Shown: in pieces, positions 42,322 to 51,031 of the stretch | Numbering within the stretch: the first letter of the stretch is position 1 | Layout of the letters: the number at the start of each line of letters is the position of its first letter | DNA from: JAKACA01 sp052143575 | GTDB taxonomy: Bacteria > Actinomycetota > Acidimicrobiia > Acidimicrobiales > Bog-793 | Reading direction: 5' to 3' | Assembly (NCBI GenBank): GCA_052143575.1 | Contig: JBKQSP010000069.1 | Span: forward strand, 1-64,000 | DNA length: 64,000 bases | Program-made: the position numbers and the translations under genes | The notes under the pieces: generated by a model | Told to the model about the DNA's origin: nothing | Seen by the model: the letters and a program-made list of their open reading frames with translations, nothing else | Database searches by the model: none

Positions 42322-43568
42322 AGATCCTCCACCTCACGGACCTGTTCGCCCCGTGCATCGGCGGAATGGAGTCGCATGTGCTGTACCTCGCCCGCGAGCG
42401 GACACGACGCGGACACGACGTCTCGGTCGTGACGCTTGTGCGGCCCGGCGGTGTGGCAACCAATCGTATGGAGGACATCGGGTTTCGCGTGTACCGCATT
42501 TCGGGCACTTACACCCGCTTCCGACGGGCATGGGCGTCGCCGGATAAGCCATACCACCCGCCGTTCCCCGATCCCCTCGTCGCCAGGCAGCTACAGCGGA
42601 TCCTCGACGAGGAGCAGCCCGACGTCGTGCAGGCGCACAACTGGATCGCCTACAGCTATCTGGCCATCAAGACGCCGTCCTCGCCGCCGCTGCTGTGGAC
42701 CCAGCACGACTACTCGCTGGCCTGCCCCAAGAAGACGCTGATGTATCACCGGGACGATGGAACCTGCCCCGGGCCGGCATTGCGTCGCTGCGTCCCCTGC
42801 AGCGACGAACAGTACGGAGCGGTCAAGGGCACAGCGCTGACGCTCGGGCTATTCGCTTCCAATGCTGCTCTGCATCGGCGGATCGACGGCATTGTTGCCG
42901 TCTCGACCGCGGTGGCACGAGCCGTCCGGCTCGCGCTCGGTCGTACGGACGTGCCGGTCACAGTCGTCAATGGCTTCGTGGAGGATGACGCCACCGTCGC
43001 CGCAGGTGCCACTCCGCGGCCGAAATTTCTTCCCAAGCAGGACGGCTACTTGCTCTTCGTGGGAGCCCTCGGCATCCACAAAGGGATCACAGATCTCCTG
43101 GAGGCCTTCGAGCTGCTCGGCGACGACGTCCCCCCGCTCGTTGTTCTCGGCACGCCGAGGCCGGACACCCCGACGAGGTGGCCACGCGGCGTGATCGTGC
43201 GGGAGAACGTGCCGCACGATCAGGTCATGGCGGCCTGGCGTCACTGCGGGATCGGCGTCGTGCCGTCTCGGTGGGCCGAGCCGTTCGGCCTCGTGCCGCT
43301 CGAGGCGGCAAGCGCGGGCTGTCCGGTCGTGGCGACGCGAACCGGCGGGCTCGTCGAAAGCGTGGAGGACGGTATCAGCGGGCTGCTCGTGCCGCCCCAA
43401 GATCCGAGCGCCATGGCAACGGCAATCCGTCACCTCCTCGACAACCCGACCGCCGCCCTCGAGATGGGCCTCGCTGGACAGCGCAGAGCCGAGCAGTTCA
43501 CCGTCAGCAAGACGACGACGATCCTCGACGCCATCTTGGAGGAGCTGATCGAGCGACGACGCGTCTGA
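42318..43568 (+). CDS. GT4 glycosyltransferase
   Basis: 416 residues from GTG 42318 (GTGA overlap). GT-B fold: N-terminal KILHLTDLFAPCIGGMESHVLYLAR with the Gly-rich acceptor loop, VQAHNWIAYSYLAI, and the C-terminal LFVGALGIHKGITDLLEAFEL with PSRWAEPFGLVPLEAASAGCPVVAT holding the E-x7-E donor site. An insert with four cysteines (SLACPKKTLMYHRDDGTCPG, RRCVPCSD) looks like a small metal- or disulfide-bearing loop, seen in a subgroup of GT4. Last gene of the rightward glycan operon; it converges on the propeller gene with a 34-base gap. Confidence 0.9.
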   Translation: MKILHLTDLFAPCIGGMESHVLYLARERTRRGHDVSVVTLVRPGGVATNRMEDIGFRVYRISGTYTRFRRAWASPDKPYHPPFPDPLVARQLQRILDEEQPDVVQAHNWIAYSYLAIKTPSSPPLLWTQHDYSLACPKKTLMYHRDDGTCPGPALRRCVPCSDEQYGAVKGTALTLGLFASNAALHRRIDGIVAVSTAVARAVRLALGRTDVPVTVVNGFVEDDATVAAGATPRPKFLPKQDGYLLFVGALGIHKGITDLLEAFELLGDDVPPLVVLGTPRPDTPTRWPRGVIVRENVPHDQVMAAWRHCGIGVVPSRWAEPFGLVPLEAASAGCPVVATRTGGLVESVEDGISGLLVPPQDPSAMATAIRHLLDNPTAALEMGLAGQRRAEQFTVSKTTTILDAILEELIERRRV

Positions 43569-43602
43569 GAAGTCGCCGGGCGCGTTCGATGTCTCACTTA
43601 GC

Positions 43603-45465
43603 TTAGGTGATCGACGCTATAACCGCTCGAGTTCCCCCCACTTCGACACAGACCGAGTTGGTGCAGGAGATCGAGTTGGGAGAGGCGGCCGGAACGCCGT
43701 TCACCGGCGCGTGCCACGCCCCACCGGAGAACGCAAGGTAGCGACCCATGTCGTCTACAGCGATACAGAACCTGGCGCTCCTGCAGGCGACGGAGCGCAA
43801 AGCGACGCTGTCGATCTGCTTCGGACCTGACCACTCCAGCTTCATCCCGACCTGGGAGAAGGTCACCTCACGGCCCGTTGCATCCACCGCGAGGCAGAAC
43901 TGGGTCGTCGGACAGGACACCGAGGTGAATGCGCCCCCTAGCCTGTCCGCATAGTGCTGCCAGATTGTGTCCGTGAAGAAGATCTCGTGCCCTGTCTCGT
44001 CCACTGCCATGCAGAAGTAGGGCTCGGGGCACGACACCGCGACGAGGCCGTGACTGAAGCCGTACTTGAACGGATAGCGCGAGCTGGGTGACGTCCAGTG
44101 CTTGCCGTTCCATCTCAGGTACTCGCCCTGTGAATCGGTCGCCAGGCAGTACGTCGCCGAGGAGCAGGAGACAGCCAGGATCGGGTTGGTGTCGACGACT
44201 TGCACCGACCACCGATTGTGGATCCGCATGGCGGCGCGGCCGGTGTCGCTCACGGCGGCACAGAACAAGCCGGTGCACGAGATGGCCTCCAGAGCGCCCA
44301 CCTTCGGCAGCGCCGAACGAGTGGACCACGCCTTCCCGGTCCACACCCTGGCGCCGCCCTCGGTGTCGACGGCGACACAGTACGTCGGTGACCCGCAGGA
44401 CACTGCCGTCGCAGTGGCGGGGGGCGATTCGGCGAGCGAACGCGACCAAGCACCAGCCGCATAGCGCTCGGCGTCGCCGCCGGCGTCGAGAGCCAGGCAG
44501 CTGCCTGACGCAGGGCAGGACACAGCGATGAGCGCGACACCGCCGCTCGTGAGCGCAGGCGTCGCCGACCATGAGTTGCCCGTCCACACCTCTGCGGCGC
44601 CCGACTCGTCGCCCGCCACGCAAAACACGGCGCTCTCGCACGAGACGGCGGTCAATGATGTCGAAGCACCCGTGAGCGACGTCGGCGTCCAGAGTGAGCC
44701 GCTCCCGCTCACGGCGTCGCCGTTGTCGCCCGTCGCGACGCAAAACGGTGACGGCACGACCACGCAGGAGACGGCGGTGAGGGCGGCCGAGGCGTCGATC
44801 ACTTGCGGGGCCACCCAGGTGCCGGCGCTGAACGTCACTTGCGAGCCACTCGGGTCGACAGCGACGCAGTACGTCGTCGAGGCACACGAGATGGCAGTGA
44901 TGCTCGTTGTGTCGACCGTGGCGGGTGCCGACCATGTCGACCCATGGAGTTCGACGACGCCACCCGCCACGTCGGCCGCCATGCAGAAGGCGCTCGTTGG
45001 GCACGACACCGAGCTCAGTCCCGAGCTGTCGATCGACGCCGGACTCCCCCAAGCACCCTTGTCGAACACGACAGCCCGGCCGGCGCTGTCCACGGCGACG
45101 CAGAACGTGGTCGATGGACAAGAGATGCCCGTGAGGGCCCTTCCGCTGTCGATGGCGACTGGCGTCGACCAGTGAGAGTCCTGATCCACGACGGCGTTGC
45201 CGCTCGAGTCGACCTCAATGCAGAACCCCGACGAGGCGCACGAGACCGCATCGGGCACACCTGCGGGCTGCTCAATCGTCACCGACGCAGACCACTTGAC
45301 GCTCACAGGGACGGAGCGGGCGGCGGGCGAGCCAGCGCGAGGCACGAAGGAGCCGGCGAGGGCGAGCCCGCCAACGACGAGCACCGTTGCGAGGAAGAGC
45401 ACCAGCATGAGGAGGTGCTTCCGTCCTCGCAGGATGACGGGAGACGCCGGCGCCATGGTGCTCAC
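43603..45465 (-). CDS. Secreted 14-repeat, Cys-paired beta-propeller protein
   Basis: 620 residues from GTG 45465, overlapping the previous stop by four bases. An N-terminal signal-anchor helix (about residues 15-40) is followed by 14 repeats of about 39-45 residues. Each begins with a pattern like LTAVSCPSTTFCVAVD (hydrophobic-x-x-S-C-x5-7-C-x-A-x-D), then G-x-A-x-x-x-x-G-x-W. Fourteen units suggest two seven-bladed propellers in which each blade is stapled by its own Cys pair; the last repeat is short and may be closed by the N-terminal strand. No catalytic residue is evident, so binding of glycan or protein outside the cell is the likely role. Confidence 0.75.
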   Translation of the reverse strand: MSTMAPASPVILRGRKHLLMLVLFLATVLVVGGLALAGSFVPRAGSPAARSVPVSVKWSASVTIEQPAGVPDAVSCASSGFCIEVDSSGNAVVDQDSHWSTPVAIDSGRALTGISCPSTTFCVAVDSAGRAVVFDKGAWGSPASIDSSGLSSVSCPTSAFCMAADVAGGVVELHGSTWSAPATVDTTSITAISCASTTYCVAVDPSGSQVTFSAGTWVAPQVIDASAALTAVSCVVVPSPFCVATGDNGDAVSGSGSLWTPTSLTGASTSLTAVSCESAVFCVAGDESGAAEVWTGNSWSATPALTSGGVALIAVSCPASGSCLALDAGGDAERYAAGAWSRSLAESPPATATAVSCGSPTYCVAVDTEGGARVWTGKAWSTRSALPKVGALEAISCTGLFCAAVSDTGRAAMRIHNRWSVQVVDTNPILAVSCSSATYCLATDSQGEYLRWNGKHWTSPSSRYPFKYGFSHGLVAVSCPEPYFCMAVDETGHEIFFTDTIWQHYADRLGGAFTSVSCPTTQFCLAVDATGREVTFSQVGMKLEWSGPKQIDSVALRSVACRSARFCIAVDDMGRYLAFSGGAWHAPVNGVPAASPNSISCTNSVCVEVGGTRAVIASIT

Positions 45466-46523
45466 GACGTCCGCGAGAAGCAGGACTTGATGGCCGTGGC
45501 CGTCGGGGTGTCGACCCAGTTCGTGTAGCTGTTCGTGTCGTTCTCGCTCGGAGAGTAGTCCGCCAGGAACAGCACCCAGAAGTAGATGCCCTTCATGTGG
45601 AGATCCCACATGGCATTGCAAGCGGCGGTGAACCAGTCCACCTGGAGGCTGCGGTCGACACGCGTGCGAGCTGGGATGTCCACGTTCCACGGCGTCAGGT
45701 TGGCCCCCGCCGCGGCGGCGATCCCCACCTCCTCGAGCGTCGTCTCCCCCGGTGTGCCCTGGAAGCCCGGCTGTTGGTAGTTGGCGAGGTCACCTTTCGT
45801 GAAGGCCGCCGCCGAGGGCTGCGCACCGCTCGGCAACGGGATCGGTGTGTAGGCGTCCCAGCCGAGCTGTGTCCCCGGCAGCGTCTCGAGCGGCGGCACG
45901 TGGTGCTCGGAGTAGATGATCGTGCCGGGAAAGGTGGCTCGTGCCTGCGTGACGAGCGGGATCCAGTCGTTGAGGTACTTCATCATGCTGTCGAGCTCGA
46001 TTCCGATGCTGAACGAGCTCACGCCCGATGGAGCGGCGACGACGAGATAGGGGCGCAGGAACGCCCAGTACCTGGCGAACCACTCAGCAGGGTCGGTCGG
46101 CTTGATCGTGCCTCGCCAATAGGGAGGAGGAAAGTCAGCCTCGCTCAGATAGGGCCGGAGCTGAACCTGGAGGCCCATGCCGCGGGCGAGCATCGCCAGG
46201 TCGGCGATGCGAGCAGGCGACGGTGTTCCGGCGCCCGAGCTCGGATCACTCGAGGTCTGCGACGTCATGTAGAAGGGAAAGTTGAGCGACACGGCATTGC
46301 CACCGAGGGACTTCACGTAGGAGAAGAGCTCCTTGGCCGTCGCCATGGCCTGGGGCGTCGTAAAGGCCGACTGGTTGTCGACGACGACGTCGATGCCGAG
46401 CTGTGGTGTGGCGGCGGCGCTCTGCGGTGTCGACGGCGCGCCTGAGACGGCCGGAGCGAAAGCGATGAAGAGCCCGAGCACGAGGCCGGCGGCGGCGAAC
46501 TTTTGGAAAAGTCCTCGTCGCAC
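45462..46523 (-). CDS. Secreted TIM-barrel-like protein, glycoside-hydrolase type
   Basis: 353 residues from GTG 46523; the frame is open to a TTG at 46556 that overlaps the previous stop. RRGLFQK followed by a hydrophobic stretch ending VSGA is a signal peptide. The mature part reads as a barrel: LGIDVVVDNQSAFTTPQ, GGNAVSLNFPFYMT, MGLQVQLRPYL, FSIGIELDSMMKYLNDWIPL, YSEHHVPP and WNVDIPARTRVDRSL. The GIELDSM segment resembles the acid/base region of GH113-type mannan-active enzymes, with Glu in place, but the second carboxylate is not certain. A glycan-trimming role fits its operon with glycosyltransferases. Confidence 0.55.
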   Translation of the reverse strand: MRRGLFQKFAAAGLVLGLFIAFAPAVSGAPSTPQSAAATPQLGIDVVVDNQSAFTTPQAMATAKELFSYVKSLGGNAVSLNFPFYMTSQTSSDPSSGAGTPSPARIADLAMLARGMGLQVQLRPYLSEADFPPPYWRGTIKPTDPAEWFARYWAFLRPYLVVAAPSGVSSFSIGIELDSMMKYLNDWIPLVTQARATFPGTIIYSEHHVPPLETLPGTQLGWDAYTPIPLPSGAQPSAAAFTKGDLANYQQPGFQGTPGETTLEEVGIAAAAGANLTPWNVDIPARTRVDRSLQVDWFTAACNAMWDLHMKGIYFWVLFLADYSPSENDTNSYTNWVDTPTATAIKSCFSRTS

Positions 46524-46552
46524 GGGGCGATGATAGCAGCGCGCCCTTTGAA

Positions 46553-47749
46553 TCAACGGTCGCCGCGGACTTCTGCGATGCCTCGCCTACGGGTTCTCGG
46601 CCGCAGCGCGAGGCCGGCGAAGACGGCCTCGTAGCGCTCGGCGATGGTGTCCCACGAGTAGGGATCCTCGTAGCGCCTGCCCGTGAGGCGGCTCGCCTCG
46701 AGGATGCCCCGGCGCAGGTCATCCGGCTCGGCCGCGTTCACGAACACCGCTCCCGAGTAGGCGCCAGCGGCCGATTCGAGGCCGCCGACGCGCGTGACGA
46801 CAACCGGCAGCCCCGCCGTCATGGTGAGGTGCAACGGCCCGCTCGCCGAGGACCGCAGATACGGCAGTGCCACGAGGTCGGCAGCGGCGAAGAACGTGCT
46901 GGCCTCCTCGTCGCTCACGTAGCGGTTGACCACCTCGATGTCGCTGCGGTGCGGACTGGCGGCGATCTTCTCGAAGGGGAGCGTCCAGCCCTCCCATGTC
47001 TCACCGACGACCACGAGGCGCCAAGTGGCTCCGGCGTCTCGCGGCAAGCCGTCGAAGGCGTCGACGAGATCTTCGAGACCCTTGTACGGGCGGATGGTCC
47101 CGAAAAAGAGGATCGTGATCGTGCCTTCCGCCGCCGGGGCGCTGTCGGGGGTGGCGGCGGGGACGTCGACCAAATCGAATGGACCATGCGGGATGACGTG
47201 GATCCTGGCGTCGTCGAGCTGGTAGCGGTCGTGGAACCTTTGCCGGTCCCAGTCGGAGTGCACGACGTAAGCGTCGCAGCGATCGAGGATGAGGCGAAGC
47301 CAGCGTGTGGCGAGTCGGCCGACGAGCGGGAGGCGCGCTTCCGCCGTGTCGACGTCCTCGTGCAGCTCGACTATCACGCCGGCACCGATTCGGCGCGCCG
47401 CCCCCACGAAGCGGAGGTAGGCAGGCAGGGACGAGACGGACCACCACTGCAGCAGCAGGACTTGAGGTCGTCGGCGGCGCAGGAAACCCACAGCCCTGGG
47501 TAGGCTCGGCAAAAGAGTCCAGTCGACGCCGTCGAAGGTGGGTGCAAATTCCGCCGTCGAAACCTTGGTGAAGGCGCCCCCGACGCGTGCGCCACCTGGG
47601 TAGAGGGCCTTCGGCACGAGCTTTCGCATCAGGATGACCGACACGTCACTGTCAGCGGCCAAGGCGCGTGACAGGAAGTACGTGTAGTAGCTGATGCCTG
47701 ACAGATAGGACGTCCCGGAGCCGACCACACAGACGCGACGACGGCTCAT
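46553..47749 (-). CDS. GT4 glycosyltransferase
   Basis: 398 residues, ATG 47749 (four-base overlap with the upstream gene). N-domain VCVVGSGTSYLSGISYYTYF and LLLQWWSVSSLPAYLRF; C-domain ILFFGTIRPYKGLEDLVDAF, LVVVGE, then LPYLRSSASGPLHLTMTAGLPVVVT, where the usual E-x7-E first Glu is replaced by Ser/Gly. The donor-site Glu is therefore atypical and activity less certain. Cytoplasmic. It sits between a second GT4 gene and the secreted barrel protein gene in a five-gene leftward operon. Confidence 0.85.
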   Translation of the reverse strand: MSRRRVCVVGSGTSYLSGISYYTYFLSRALAADSDVSVILMRKLVPKALYPGGARVGGAFTKVSTAEFAPTFDGVDWTLLPSLPRAVGFLRRRRPQVLLLQWWSVSSLPAYLRFVGAARRIGAGVIVELHEDVDTAEARLPLVGRLATRWLRLILDRCDAYVVHSDWDRQRFHDRYQLDDARIHVIPHGPFDLVDVPAATPDSAPAAEGTITILFFGTIRPYKGLEDLVDAFDGLPRDAGATWRLVVVGETWEGWTLPFEKIAASPHRSDIEVVNRYVSDEEASTFFAAADLVALPYLRSSASGPLHLTMTAGLPVVVTRVGGLESAAGAYSGAVFVNAAEPDDLRRGILEASRLTGRRYEDPYSWDTIAERYEAVFAGLALRPRTRRRGIAEVRGDR

Positions 47750-48906
47750 GGTTCAAAGGTCTGAGAAACGTGAGGGCCCGACAACATCCCCTCGTGGTAG
47801 AAGGCGAGCGTCTCGGTGGCGACGTCGACCCACCTTCGCCGGTGCGGAGGATGGGAAGACGCCCCCTCCAATGCCTGGGTCCTCTGCAGCGCAAGGGCAC
47901 CCCGCAAGCATTCCGCGATGTCCTGCACCGTCGCATCGGTGCTGACCCAGGAAGCCTCGACGCCGATTGCCGCGGCCATCTCGCGGTGCGGCGGGATGTC
48001 CGACGCCACGAGGGAGGCGCCCGCAGCGGCTCCTTCGGCCAAGGAAAGCCCGAAGGACTCGTGGGTCGAGAGGCTCACGACGACCTTGGCGGTCCGTTGC
48101 CAACGTCGCAGATCGTCGCCGCTGACGGCTCCGAGGATGCGGACACGCTCCCGCACGGGCGACTGCTCCCTCAGGAGCTGAAGGCGCTTCTCATCCGGAC
48201 CGGCACCGCAGATGACGAGATCGGCCTCCTCGTCGAGCAGCGCCATCGCCTGCACGACGCGGTCAACCCGCTTGTACCTCTCGAGACGCCCGGCACTGAG
48301 GATGACAGGGCTCGGCTCGCGGAACGGCTCGACGTCGAAGGAGTCCCAATCCAACGCGATGTGCTGCACGACAGCCCATGACTCGCAGAAGGCGTACTGC
48401 TCGAGAAGCGACTGACGCTCGGCGCTCGTCCCGCAAAAGACAACCTTCGCACTGTGGAAGATCTGGCGCGCCCACGGGTCATAGAGGACGTGGACGATGT
48501 CAGCAAGGCGGGAGCTGCCGCCGGCGTGGAAGACCGGCGTGAAGAAGAATGGCTGTACGCCCTTGCGTACCAGGCTGAGAGCGACGGAACCGTGGAAGCC
48601 GAAGGCATGGACGACATCGAACTGCATGCGGTGATCCCTGACCCACTGAGAGAGGCGGGGCGCGAAGGCAAAGCGCCGTCCGCCGACACGAACGGGAAAC
48701 TTCTCGACGTGAAGCCCCGCCGTTTCGGTCGTTTCGCCGGCCACGACGTTGCCGCCCGGCGGCACGTGCGTGACCACCGTGACGTCGCATCCAATCTCCG
48801 AGAGCCCGCCGGCAAAGTGCGCGACATGCTGACCGAGTCCCCCGAGGTCCGGGGGGAAGCTCGGCGAGGCAATGCAGACCCGCAGCGGTCGAGCGACGTC
48901 GGTCAC
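47746..48906 (-). CDS. GT4 glycosyltransferase
   Basis: 386 residues. Starts 28 bases after the upstream membrane-protein stop. N-domain LRVCIASPSFPPDLGGLGQHVAHFA with the Gly-rich loop; C-domain VILSAGRLERYKRVDRVVQA, DLVICGAGPDEKRLQLL, and VSLSTHESFGLSLAEGAAAGASLVA with both donor-site Glu residues (E-SFGLSLA-E). A Pro/His-rich segment near 355-365 is odd but short. It is a canonical retaining GT-B enzyme that would add a sugar from a nucleotide donor to a lipid-linked glycan. Confidence 0.88.
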   Translation of the reverse strand: MTDVARPLRVCIASPSFPPDLGGLGQHVAHFAGGLSEIGCDVTVVTHVPPGGNVVAGETTETAGLHVEKFPVRVGGRRFAFAPRLSQWVRDHRMQFDVVHAFGFHGSVALSLVRKGVQPFFFTPVFHAGGSSRLADIVHVLYDPWARQIFHSAKVVFCGTSAERQSLLEQYAFCESWAVVQHIALDWDSFDVEPFREPSPVILSAGRLERYKRVDRVVQAMALLDEEADLVICGAGPDEKRLQLLREQSPVRERVRILGAVSGDDLRRWQRTAKVVVSLSTHESFGLSLAEGAAAGASLVASDIPPHREMAAAIGVEASWVSTDATVQDIAECLRGALALQRTQALEGASSHPPHRRRWVDVATETLAFYHEGMLSGPHVSQTFEP

Positions 48907-48934
48907 CGAGCGGCCCGTCGGCGACGACGCCTCG

Positions 48935-50839
48935 TCACGTCGACGAGCCGCTGTGCGGCGCCGGCAGGCGCCAGACGGCGGCGTCGTATTGGTGCGAGGG
49001 AGGTGTGCCGACGACGAGGGTCATGTATCGGATGGCGCAGGCGGCATTGAGGGAGGAGAGCGGTATGACGATGGTCTGCACTTGCCAGGTCACGAGGTTC
49101 TTCCGAGCGCCCCCGAGGGAGAGCGGCCTCGGCTCGTCCACCGTCGGGTTCGCCCAGCAGTACTCGTAGGCCTTCCCGATCACTCCGATGTGCGACTTGG
49201 GCACGGCCGCCTCGCCACCGGGCATGCGGTAGCGGAAGTTGTCGAGCGCTTGCCACAGCTCGGCCAGGTTGTGCTCGTTCGTGGCGATCGGGTACGGAAG
49301 CAGGCTCGATCCGACCGGAACCGTTTGAACGGCCGGTGAGCTGAACCAGGGCGGTACGGCCGTCTCGGCCGTGTTGTAGGGCCAGTTCGGCACGAGGGAC
49401 ACGATCCCGACGAGGAGCAAGGCCGCCGGGAAGGCGCGGTTGGTCATGCCGACCGTCGAGGTACGCCCGTGCCGCGGCGGGCGCCTCGGGGCGAAGAGCC
49501 ACTGATCGGTGATGACCGCCACGATGAGAGCGAGAAAAAGCCACATGAACAGCGAGTAGCGGGACGCCACCTCGCTGTCGACGAACGGCAGGTGGGCGAG
49601 CACGTCAAAAGGCAGGCGCAGCGGCGTCTTGTGTCCGAGGAGATGGAAGCGACTCCCCATGGAGATCACGAGGGCGACGAGGGCCATGAGTGCCGAGAAC
49701 TGCACGAGCCCGTTGCGCCGGTACTTCCAGACGCCCACACAGATGAGGATGAGGAGGGGGATGCCGATGTAGGCGCCGTTCTCCGTGACGTCCGGTACCA
49801 GCGGTTTGAGGGCCGGAGTCAGCCCGACGAGCCGGCTGCCGAGCGCGGTGGAGCCAAGAGGGAACCGCTGGTTCGTCGTCGGCACGACGAGCCCGGCGAG
49901 GTCGGTGGACAGACCGGCGAGGAGGCTGACGGGATGGACCGACCCCTTCGTGTGGTCCGGTCCGGAGCGTGCGACCTTTGCCACGACGGCGGCGAAGGGG
50001 AGCGTCAGGATGACGCCGAGGGCGAGCGCCGGCAGGGCATACGGCAACCGCGCGCGAAGCTGCCGCCGCTGCGCGACAGCGAACACGACAACGCCGATGG
50101 CCGTGACGAGAGCCATGTCGGCGAACAGTTCAGGCGACCATCCCAGCTCGACCACCTCAAGCAGGGCGAGGAGCAAGCCGGAGAACCACCATCGCAGCCG
50201 CTGCCGGACGAGCACCTCGTCGAGCACGAGCAGCACGAGCGGCGGGATGGGAGCAAGGAGGAGAAAGAGGTGGCCCGCTCCCTGGCCGATCATGTAGGGC
50301 GAGAAGCCGTACAGGAGACCGCCGACGAAAGCTGCCGCCGTGCCGGTCCAGCGACGGCAGGCGAGCATGCAGGCCGTTGCCGAGCTGGCAAAGGCGAACG
50401 TGATGAGCACGTTGTAGGCCGCAATGGGACCGAACACCCAGGTGATGGGCGCCCCCATGAATCCCGCCAACGGCATCGAGGTGTTGTCAGCGAGATCGAC
50501 CCCATACGGGAAATCGATCCAGTTCGTGCGCAGCGGGTTCACAAGGTGGGTGAGGGCGTGCGCCGCCCAGGTCAGGAACCAGATTTCTTGACCGTTGTCG
50601 CCGCAGCCACCGCACTGCAGCGTGTGAGAGGCCCCGTGCAGCCAGGCGGGCAGGTTGGCGAGGATGCCGAGCACCAGGTAGACGCCGATGGCGACCCACA
50701 GCCCGGCTCTCCCCCGGCCGCCCGGGCTCTTCGAGGCGAGCGTCCGGGCGGACGGCTCGTCTCCGACGGCCGTGCTGGAGCTCTCGGTACCGAGCGTCTC
50801 GTCGGCGGCCCCCGAGGTGAGAAACCCTCGCGCAGCCAT
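48935..50839 (-). CDS. Polytopic membrane protein with C-terminal external domain, GT-C/YfhO-like
   Basis: 634 residues from ATG 50839; TACGGT seven bases upstream marks a leaderless start, and the open frame beyond is low-complexity. After a polar 50-residue N-terminus come about twelve membrane segments and a C-terminal external part of about 150 residues (VPPWFSSPAVQTVPVGSSLL to the end). The first loop has WFLTWAAHALTHLVNPLRTNW and the acidic FPYGVDLADNTS. This arrangement resembles YfhO/GtcA-neighbour type proteins that glycosylate surface polymers using lipid-linked sugars. It is first in the leftward glycan operon. Confidence 0.65.
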   Translation of the reverse strand: MAARGFLTSGAADETLGTESSSTAVGDEPSARTLASKSPGGRGRAGLWVAIGVYLVLGILANLPAWLHGASHTLQCGGCGDNGQEIWFLTWAAHALTHLVNPLRTNWIDFPYGVDLADNTSMPLAGFMGAPITWVFGPIAAYNVLITFAFASSATACMLACRRWTGTAAAFVGGLLYGFSPYMIGQGAGHLFLLLAPIPPLVLLVLDEVLVRQRLRWWFSGLLLALLEVVELGWSPELFADMALVTAIGVVVFAVAQRRQLRARLPYALPALALGVILTLPFAAVVAKVARSGPDHTKGSVHPVSLLAGLSTDLAGLVVPTTNQRFPLGSTALGSRLVGLTPALKPLVPDVTENGAYIGIPLLILICVGVWKYRRNGLVQFSALMALVALVISMGSRFHLLGHKTPLRLPFDVLAHLPFVDSEVASRYSLFMWLFLALIVAVITDQWLFAPRRPPRHGRTSTVGMTNRAFPAALLLVGIVSLVPNWPYNTAETAVPPWFSSPAVQTVPVGSSLLPYPIATNEHNLAELWQALDNFRYRMPGGEAAVPKSHIGVIGKAYEYCWANPTVDEPRPLSLGGARKNLVTWQVQTIVIPLSSLNAACAIRYMTLVVGTPPSHQYDAAVWRLPAPHSGSST

Positions 50840-50846
50840 CCGCAAC

Positions 50847-50852
50847 ACCGTA
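50847..50852 (-). promoter_or_regulatory. -10 hexamer TACGGT placed for a leaderless start
   Basis: On the minus strand TACGGT ends seven bases before ATG 50839. No Shine-Dalgarno is present. Confidence 0.45.
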
Positions 50853-51031
50853 GCTTCCCCCGCTGCTGCTGTGTCCGTATCCTCCCGGATCCTGCGCAAC
50901 CGGACGACCTCGCCGAGAGCCCGGCGCCCACAGGCCCTATCGCCGGGGCCGCAGTACTGTGGACCGCAGACGCCAGAGGGCCCCGTCGTGCCATCCGGAT
51001 ATGCCGGGACACGGCGCATCGGAGGTACACC

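Noticed and set aside
43569..43602. Near-palindrome TCACTTAGCTTAGGTGA between convergent genes
   Set aside because: Arms do not pair well enough for a hairpin and no regulator context exists at a convergent junction.
49469..51031. Upstream extension of the repeat protein frame back to 49469
   Set aside because: ATG 51032 has GGAGG at good spacing followed by a signal peptide; the extension is the antisense of a membrane-protein gene.
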